A stretch of DNA of 64,000 nucleotides from Zerene cesonia (taxonomy: Eukaryota; Arthropoda; Insecta; Lepidoptera; Pieridae): assembly GCF_012273895.1 (NCBI RefSeq), contig NC_052104.1, forward strand, positions 1,364,001 to 1,428,000, in the 5' to 3' direction. Below, one piece after another: positions 58,401-64,000 of this stretch; the stretch's first letter is position 1, and the number at the start of each line of letters is the position of its first letter. Below the pieces are notes generated by a model. The model was given only the letters and a program-made list of their open reading frames with translations. It was not told where the DNA came from and did not search any database. The position numbers and the translations under genes were made by a program.

Positions 58401-59805
58401 AAATTGATTTTTCAATTTATCTGCGCATGTGGATAACATCATCACTGCTTAAAACGGTGAAGGAAAACATCGTGAGGAAACCGGCATGTCCGGGAATCAA
58501 AAGTTCGACGATATGTGACATCTGCCAACCCGCACTTGGCCAGCGTGGTGGATTATGGCCTGAACCCTCATAGGAGGCCTGTGTCCCAGCAGTGGGAACA
58601 TGTAAGGGCTGATGATGAGTTTGTTAGTGTGAACGCACAAATCTCAAATTATTGGATCGATTTAGAAAAATACTTCGCCGTACGTGATCTCAGAGTCCTA
58701 TATGCGTACCATGGATTAAGGCGCAACGGACCGCTAGCTTGATATAACGAACCTTACCCATTCATAATATTAGTTCAGCTATTTTAAAAACTAACCGTGC
58801 CTCACAATAACAGCCAGCTTTACAATAGAATCAGGACAGAAAATAATGCCTCTTACTTCTCGAATACCATTGCCCTACCATCTAAGTACGCATAGCTGCA
58901 ATAAATGCTATGCAATTAAAAATAAAAACAGCAATGAATACCATTACGACGAGGGAAAGGAAACGGTTAAATAATGATCATTCGTTTTTATTAATTTTAT
59001 TGACGTTTAAGACTTTCAAACTAATTATTATTTTAATAGGTCAAGATTTATGAGTAGGTAATTATTGTTACAATTACTTTACAGTTATACAATATCTTTC
59101 GCCTACTTGGTACAGTGTTTAACGCGTGAGCGTAGAACCGAGGATCCTAGGGTCCGGGGTTCGATTGCCGGAGGCACGCACAAAAAAAAATGTCTCGGTC
59201 TGGCAGGATACAGAAGGCTGACCTACTTGTCCATACAGAAAATCGATCAGTGGAACATATGTATATCATCTGCCCCATACCCCAGTACTCCAGGACACGG
59301 GACTTCACTTTAATACAATATGCATTAAAATCCGCCGGATATCTTAACTTCGACAATGTTTTAGATGATTTAAAAGCGTTTTTGAAGGATATATAGTTCT
59401 TTGAAGCAATGTTTGAGTTTGTGTTAAATAAGGATTATGGAAGCATTGAAAATCAGTTATTATTTTTCTAATTCATGCTTCATTTTACCAGTTAGCCAGG
59501 AAGCCACGTTAGTGAGCATGCCCGGAGGAGATGGCATGTTCTAGTAACTTATTTATACATGTATACATACAAAAATTCACACAAATATATGTTACCAGTC
59601 CTTGAGTAACACGTAAACTCGAAAGACAAGTAAAACTTTGAATGGATAGAAGTGCATAACAATTTTTAGTATGTGAAAACTCGAGCGTATTATATTAATT
59701 ATTTATATAAAAACTCACCTCGGACTTGTAATTGTAACATACAATCTGTGATCGTTTCCCGAATCTCGATATAAGGTTTGTTGGCGCAAGCGCAGTTCTG
59801 GGCAT
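45834..59805 (-). CDS. RNF19: RNF19-type RING-between-RING (RBR) E3 ubiquitin ligase
   Basis: Membrane-anchored RBR ubiquitin ligase; the Cys of RING2 forms a thioester with ubiquitin. Eight minus-strand exons: 59719-59805, 54009-54189, 49646-49760, 48512-48699, 47733-47874, 47047-47281, 46629-46836, 45834-46180. All splice phases agree, giving 500 residues. Exon 1 (29 codons from MPRTALAP) is inferred from its ATG, donor and phase. RING1 starts at Cys35 (CPLC ... CSHRCC ... CPVC). The IBR has CASCPKLTC and CYHCKAAWHPTQTCDAA. RING2 (CPRC ... GSCNHMVCCVCGAEFCWLC) contains the family's active-site Cys before CCVCG. GCTFWGKKPW and two hydrophobic hairpin segments follow, then a DRDRDR low-complexity run and a Ser/Ala-rich tail. 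It is shorter than human RNF19A/B (over 700 residues), mainly in the C-terminal tail. The last three exons are strikingly GC-rich. Confidence 0.88.
46676..46712 (-). repeat. In-frame hexanucleotide repeat coding DRDRDR
   Basis: About five tandem imperfect units (plus strand 'ggtcgc/ggtcac') inside RNF19 exon 7, giving alternating Asp-Arg on the minus strand just after the second membrane hairpin. It could vary in length between individuals without shifting frame. Confidence 0.75.
47400..47565 (+). repeat. Short dispersed element with 'ggatccgtactcgaaaggttccgt' head
   Basis: Within RNF19 intron 5. It has a phrase 'tctgtctgtcaccaggttgtatctcatgaac', and 'tttttacggaacc' at its right end is roughly the inverse of the 'aggttccgtaaaaa' at its left. 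A partly similar stretch ('ctgtccgtctgtctgtctgtccatccgtctatcaccagg') lies at 56573-56622. Probably a MITE-like remnant. Confidence 0.45.
49790..49918 (+). repeat. Helitron-like/MITE fragment in RNF19 intron 2
   Basis: 'tacttaataatataaaagggtttgtttgtttgaacgcactaatgtcagaaactcctggaccaatatcaaagat ... acgcaagctagg'. Same family as 36645-36808. Confidence 0.5.
50740..50870 (-). repeat. Helitron-like element, inverted copy, in RNF19 intron 2
   Basis: The plus strand reads 'cagctgcgccccgcggttttacccgcgtaagtccgtatcccgtaggaatatcgggataaaa ... catccttacaaactttcgcatttacaatattagta', the reverse complement of both ends of the 35938-36137 element, with the middle deleted. Confidence 0.6.
51853..51965 (-). repeat. 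SINE remnant (family C) in RNF19 intron 2
   Basis: Plus strand 'tcatcacgaggctggattagaacccaagtc' and 'ctcggccacccgtgatctcgcttcagcaacgaatttcatc'. Minus-orientation tRNA-like head with degenerate boxes. Confidence 0.55.
52332..52406. repeat. Long perfect AT dinucleotide microsatellite
   Basis: About 37 uninterrupted AT units in RNF19 intron 2. Copy number may be misassembled. Confidence 0.9.
57275..57373. promoter_or_regulatory. Cluster of three perfect CRE palindromes (TGACGTCA)
   Basis: TGACGTCA occurs exactly at 57275-57282, 57290-57297 and 57366-57373, inside RNF19 intron 1 and 2.4 kb from its first exon. This octamer is the full cAMP-response element bound by CREB/ATF bZIP dimers. About one copy would be expected in the whole window by chance. 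Role as an enhancer or alternative promoter is inference. Confidence 0.5.
58285..58742 (+). repeat. Helitron-like element split by a SINE
   Basis: The outer element starts 'accaataatataaaactggtgagtttgttag' at about 58279 and resumes after the SINE with 'tgtgaacgcacaaatctcaaattattgg', ending 'cggaccgctagctt'. Its ends match the 34300-34430 family. Confidence 0.6.
58310..58615 (+). mobile_element. tRNA-derived SINE (family B), nearly complete, with 13-bp target duplication
   Basis: The head has a tRNA-like box A region (tggctcaatggtgagaacc) and box B (ggggttcgagaccgg). The body includes 'aaggaaaacatcgtgaggaaaccggcatg' and 'gtggattatggcctgaaccctcataggaggcctgtgtcccagcagtgggaac', and the tail is a short GAT run. 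Direct repeats TGAGTTTGTTAGT lie at 58297-58309 and 58616-58628. The insertion interrupts an older Helitron-like element, which sets the order of events. Confidence 0.85.
59096..59312 (+). mobile_element. tRNA-derived SINE (family A), second copy
   Basis: The head 'tacttggtacagtgtttaacgcgtgagcg' and box B 'ggggttcgattgccgg' are followed by an A run, 'tcggtctggcaggatacagaaggctgacctac' and the end 'caggacacgggacttcact'. A 9-bp direct repeat ATACAATAT flanks it at 59087-59095 and 59313-59321. It lies in RNF19 intron 1, 400 bases from exon 1. Confidence 0.8.
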
Positions 59806-61144
59806 TTTAGTTTTTATAACTTTAAAATTTACAAATTTAACAATACCTCATTAGAACTACTATAACTATTTAATAAAAAAAACGCATTAAAATGCCAAAA
59901 AAAAAACAACGGATCGTAAGTACGTTAGAAGCTTCTTTCACGACGCAAATACGCGTACACAATAAATAATATTTACATTCTTACAAATTATTTATGGAAT
60001 TCACTGGAGTCTTTTATCTGATATATTATATATCGATTGACACCGATAGGGTACCAATAATAATATCGAAAATAATTTTTCACAAACACACACAATTATG
60101 ATAAATACTACGTTAATCACTAAATTGATTTTGTTTACGGATACATTATATCGATATTCGAGGTTACAGCCAGTCTGTACTTCAGAATAATAAACAATTA
60201 GTCAGGAATGTGCCGCGAGTACTGATTATTTATATACAGTTCTTTTTTGTTTTGTTTTGTTTCTTTGTTTCATTATACCGGCCGCGTTATTTTCTTATTA
60301 TTTGTTTATATATAGGTATATATATAGGTTTTTATTCAACTCTCATTTGTTTCCTTAGCGCTTGCTAATTTTATTAAGATTTGTGATATACCATGCAAAA
60401 ATCCATGCAACATGCGTTAGCTAGAATCCATTTTTACTACAATAATTATATCTAACACTAATTTCCTGCCAATCACAATAAGAAACAAGTCTATCGGTTG
60501 AAAACCCACGGTGATATCAAGTGACAAAATCCAAAAAAATAAATAAATACAGTCTTATCGAGAAACTTCTACGCTTTTAGGGCGTCGGTTGAAAAGTATT
60601 ATTATTTAATTAGACTTTTAAAACGTGGTTCGCTTTTGTTATTAACCTATCAGGCTTATTACAGCATTGGTATGTCTAGCTGTGAATGTCAAATAGTCAG
60701 CGTAAATTCTTATAAGTGTGGCATGGAACTATAGCAATAAACTTCGATATTAAACTTGCAATTGAAAACAAAATTCTTTACTTGGATGATTATAGCAGTG
60801 CTTTTAGGCAAAATAAAAATTATTCATAAATTTACAGATGCCTATAAATAACTTTAGAAATTTAAATATAATCCTGGGTAGAGATCTTATATATGTATAA
60901 GCAATGACCGATAAATCATTATCGTGTTTGGTATTTGTTATTGAAGAGTACTCAACGTTGCAATTAATTAATCCGTGATATGATTATGATCTTTGACATT
61001 TCGACCCTACTGGGGATATATCTACGGTACTGTTTAAACTCGTGAGTTTGGTCCGAATCTATAACGCTGATTCTTTAATCCTTGGTCAAACGCGTTTATC
61101 TAATATCGTATTAAACAACTATTTCATACATTGTTGATTGTTTA

Positions 61145-61330
61145 TGTCAGAGCTGGTTGTTCGCCTGAGGGTTAGCGATCACCACCACCCATGAACATTC
61201 GCAGAGGTTGTGCTTATGCGAATGCGCTGCCCGCTTTTTAGGGAGTAAGGGCACAGAATACTAACTAGTAACTAGCGTTAGTAAGGGAAACGTGCATCCG
61301 GCAACCTGCACCCCACTCACCGTACGAAAA
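61145..61330 (+). repeat. Possible dispersed repeat fragment
   Basis: 'gttcgcctgagggttagcgatcaccaccacccatgaacattcgcagagg ... gcgaatgcgctgcccgctttttagggagtaagggcac' has the look of a dispersed lepidopteran repeat (Ser/Pro-less, non-coding, GC-richer than its flanks). No second copy is in the window, so support is weak. Confidence 0.35.
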
Positions 61331-63207
61331 CGCAGTAGCATACTATATCATAGAATTCAAGCCGTGCTTCCTTATAGGATCGATAAGATTTCCAAGGACG
61401 GGAAAGTTAGCCCTACCAATATATAATTTAAAATGTTCAATGGCTTTTTTTCGCAGATTTCGCAGATCGTTCGCAGTTGGAGACAACGTAACTTTGCCAT
61501 TATGTATTTTATATTTTTAAACATTTTTTTCCGATTGGCGACATAGAAAGTATTCTCAAAATGAATTATTCATTATAATTCATAATAATAAAAATAAGTT
61601 CGTACGCCAATCGTTATCAAAGTTAATGAACTCAGGGATCAGTGCACTGTGCCATTGTAATTAAAAACAGTGCTGTGAAATATAATATGATTTTTGATGT
61701 GTTTGTTTATATTTATTTGATTAACATATGTTGCTATTGTTACAAAATTTTATTCTCTTATATAATGTTATGTCTGCTTGAATTTTATGCATTTATTTAC
61801 AATGCCGTTATGCTGTTATGTAAACTTTTCAGTTTTGAGTAACACTCTATTATATAATAGAAATTATTATTTTTCACAGATGATCAAAATAATTTTTTGA
61901 GCTTTGCGCCACCAACGAGTAAGCTTTTTATATAATTTTATTTAATATGAACATTGATCTGTATATTATTGAAATAATTTTATCCCCGGGTGGGTTACAC
62001 AAGATAATATTTCAGTTCGAATAGTAGTTCCTGAGATTAGCTCATTTAAACAGACAAACGGTTAATATTTATGCAATTAACATAGATCAACGTATCGCAC
62101 ACAACAACACTAACTCGTGACTAATAAAGAAAATTGTCGTTTTCCATAAGTCACGGTAGGTAGCCCGTAATTAATTACATAATACCTAATTAAAGAGGGC
62201 ATTTAATTAATCATTTGAATAATGTATGCCGCACGTCTATTGTGGGTGTAAACGATTCAATACCAAGGTGAAGGTACACATTTGGAGGTTATAATGTACG
62301 TGTAGTAATTACGCGTAGTACACATTGTAATGAATTCTATAAAAACTGTGACGTCACTGATGATTGCTTTATTTGGTTATAGTCAAATATGCACAATTCT
62401 ATTATTCGTAGCCTGTTTATACAGGCTGATATTTCGTTATACCAAAGTAATTAAGCGCACTCTCCCTTTAGGTGGCATTACAAATTTCATCCCCTATATT
62501 ACGAGTACTGATATAGGCAGTGGATCATTTGCAAGTAAGCATTTTGAAGTGTTGAATCCACAAAGGTATCTTGAGGATGCATTATTGTTTATCTATTACA
62601 ATAGCCAGTACAAGTTTCTTTACCGGTGAGACTTATAAGAATCAAAATGTCGTTCATCTAGCAATCTAAATATGTATCTATTTATTTACACAGTGCATTA
62701 AACAGGGCAAATAAAGGGCGATACGTCGTACGTTTAAAAACAGCCACTCGCATACCGCACGTACGGCCGACGCAATCCCCCCCGGCAGCCCCTGAAAACG
62801 ATTATGAAACCGATGCGATTATGATATAACAGTTTACGCGCCATAAACCGTGCGAGCGAAAGGCGTTGCTCTTACGAAACACGGTTAAAGGTAATCCGGA
62901 CCGGTACGTGTGCACGCGCATTGTGCGCCGTTGCCTCAGCGTTGCGAAATGCCGCGGCGTGGCGCGGCGGCCGCCGATAAATCATCTATTTCGCAGCGCG
63001 CGCTCAAATGTCATATGGTTTATAATTATTTATTATTATTAAATTCTTTCGCCGAGTTGTGTTTGCACTCGTCAATACGAATAGACATGACTTCTTGTGT
63101 TCTGGATAATTAAATACGAGTACGTATCGTATTTGTGTGATACTGTAAGTTGTTCAGTCCAATGGATGTTCTAGATAGGTGCAGGAACAATAAATACCAT
63201 AGAATCA

Positions 63208-63660
63208 GTGCACTGCTTTATGGTCATGCGCAGGATAGATAAAATATTTATTGAGATAAATAGTGATAGAGTATTCAGTAATTCTCGATTACGAGCCAGC
63301 CGCAGCGCGTATTGGCTCATATATATCTATTGGTTAAATGTTTATCTAAAAGCCACTACTTTCAGCTTCATCAATATGCAAAAACTATTTTACACTTTAG
63401 CAACGTTGTGCAGATTTCATAAGAGTTACAAAACCACAGAACAGGTGAAAAGTATAAAAGGCGTAAAATGTACGATATGCCCGAAAAACGTCTCCAAAAC
63501 ATTTGTTCGGGGCGTACCAAGCGTAGAATTTATAGTGCATATTTGTCCCGTCGCAGCCCGCCAATATTTTAGATACATTTTTGGCCACGACCCAAATAGC
63601 AATGACCTATTGAAAGGTCTGTTTAGAATTGTAAATGGCTCAAAGCGAATAGTACATTAA
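63208..63660 (+). CDS. Unrecognised open frame, 150 codons (doubtful)
   Basis: ATG to TAA without interruption. The first 50 residues are mixed hydrophobic. The second half has four Cys (CTICPKN ... HICPVAARQYF) and a short run resembling no domain I know. No splice partners or polyadenylation context stand out. An open frame of this length is borderline for chance in this base composition. It may be a gene fragment, a repeat-derived frame or nothing. Confidence 0.2.
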   Translation: MHCFMVMRRIDKIFIEINSDRVFSNSRLRASRSAYWLIYIYWLNVYLKATTFSFINMQKLFYTLATLCRFHKSYKTTEQVKSIKGVKCTICPKNVSKTFVRGVPSVEFIVHICPVAARQYFRYIFGHDPNSNDLLKGLFRIVNGSKRIVH

Positions 63661-64000
63661 AATTTGTCACGGATTTTATCGCATCAGATAGAGTAAGATT
63701 AGAAATGTTTCAACTTTATTAAAATGTTTATCAGATATCGTGAATTGTGAAATCCCAGAATGAATAATACTTGTCTGGATACGGATATAACGTGTTCCGA
63801 AAACTCTGAGGATTCATTATTACCGAAGGCTACAAATATTTTAATTACCTCCACAGCTTCGTAAGCGTTGTCTAAAACTTAACAAATTACATACTTTAAC
63901 CTTCCTCTTGAACTACTCTATTAATTAAAAAAAAAAAACACATCAATATCATCTGTTGCGTAGTTTTAAAGATCTAAGCATGTACACAGGGTCAGACAGA

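Larger units (their letters stand above)
59806..64000. other. Right end: RNF19 5' flank and unassigned DNA
   Basis: The stretch next to 59805 should contain the RNF19 promoter and 5' UTR on the minus strand. A repeat-like segment is at about 61145-61330. A GC-rich block at 62740-63005 stands out from the AT-rich background. Open frames at 62330-62629 and 63208-63660 (+) resemble no family I know and may be chance. Confidence 0.4.

Noticed and set aside
62330..62629. 99-codon hydrophobic frame (MNSIKTVTSL...)
   Set aside because: Hydrophobicity follows from AT-rich codons; no family resemblance and no supporting signals.
1..64000. CRISPR array, bacterial operon or prophage-like system
   Set aside because: Introns, SINEs and animal genes throughout; no spaced direct repeats or bacterial-type gene packing.

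Overview
The window is AT-rich animal nuclear DNA from an insect, almost certainly a moth or butterfly (Lepidoptera). The genes are split by GT-AG introns. An insect-type ecdysteroid-kinase-like gene is present. The space between genes is scattered with short retroposons and Helitron-like pieces of the kind that fill lepidopteran genomes. I joined exons by hand from splice sites, reading phase and protein similarity. No transcript data were available, so 5' ends and UTRs are uncertain. Two runs of exactly 1000 N (29876-30875 and 43587-44586) are assembly gaps of conventional size.

Left part (1-12.2 kb): the last two exons of the chaperonin subunit CCT1 (+), then two tandem copies of a valacyclovir-hydrolase-like (BPHL) alpha/beta hydrolase (+) with identical intron phases. 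An internally deleted piggyBac-type transposon lies between the two copies. Its TTAA target sites and 13-bp inverted ends are intact.

Centre (14-25.7 kb): the Hippo-pathway kinase Warts/LATS (-) is complete in four coding exons. Facing away from it across a 1.5 kb intergenic region is an ER thioredoxin-domain protein of TXNDC5 type (+, eight exons, C-terminal KDEL). A small Lys/Ser-rich nuclear protein of the ARL6IP4 type (-) follows, tail to tail with TXNDC5.

Right part (28-60 kb): an ecdysteroid-kinase-like (CHK/EcKL) gene (+) is interrupted by the first assembly gap. Next is an ER-membrane RING E3 ligase of RNFT1/2 type (+, six exons). Convergent with it, across an 8 kb non-coding stretch, is an RBR-type E3 ligase of the RNF19 family (-, eight exons including a short first exon 5.5 kb upstream). 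The last 4 kb (59.8-64 kb) has no recognisable gene.

The genes do not form an operon or an obvious functional cluster. Several act in proteostasis (CCT1, TXNDC5, RNFT, RNF19), but their adjacency is probably incidental. I found no new multi-gene system. The most interesting signals are the second BPHL copy, whose substrate-recognition Asp is replaced by Asn; the decayed piggyBac with intact ends; the ER oxidoreductase with one active site lost; and three perfect CRE palindromes within 99 bp inside RNF19 intron 1.
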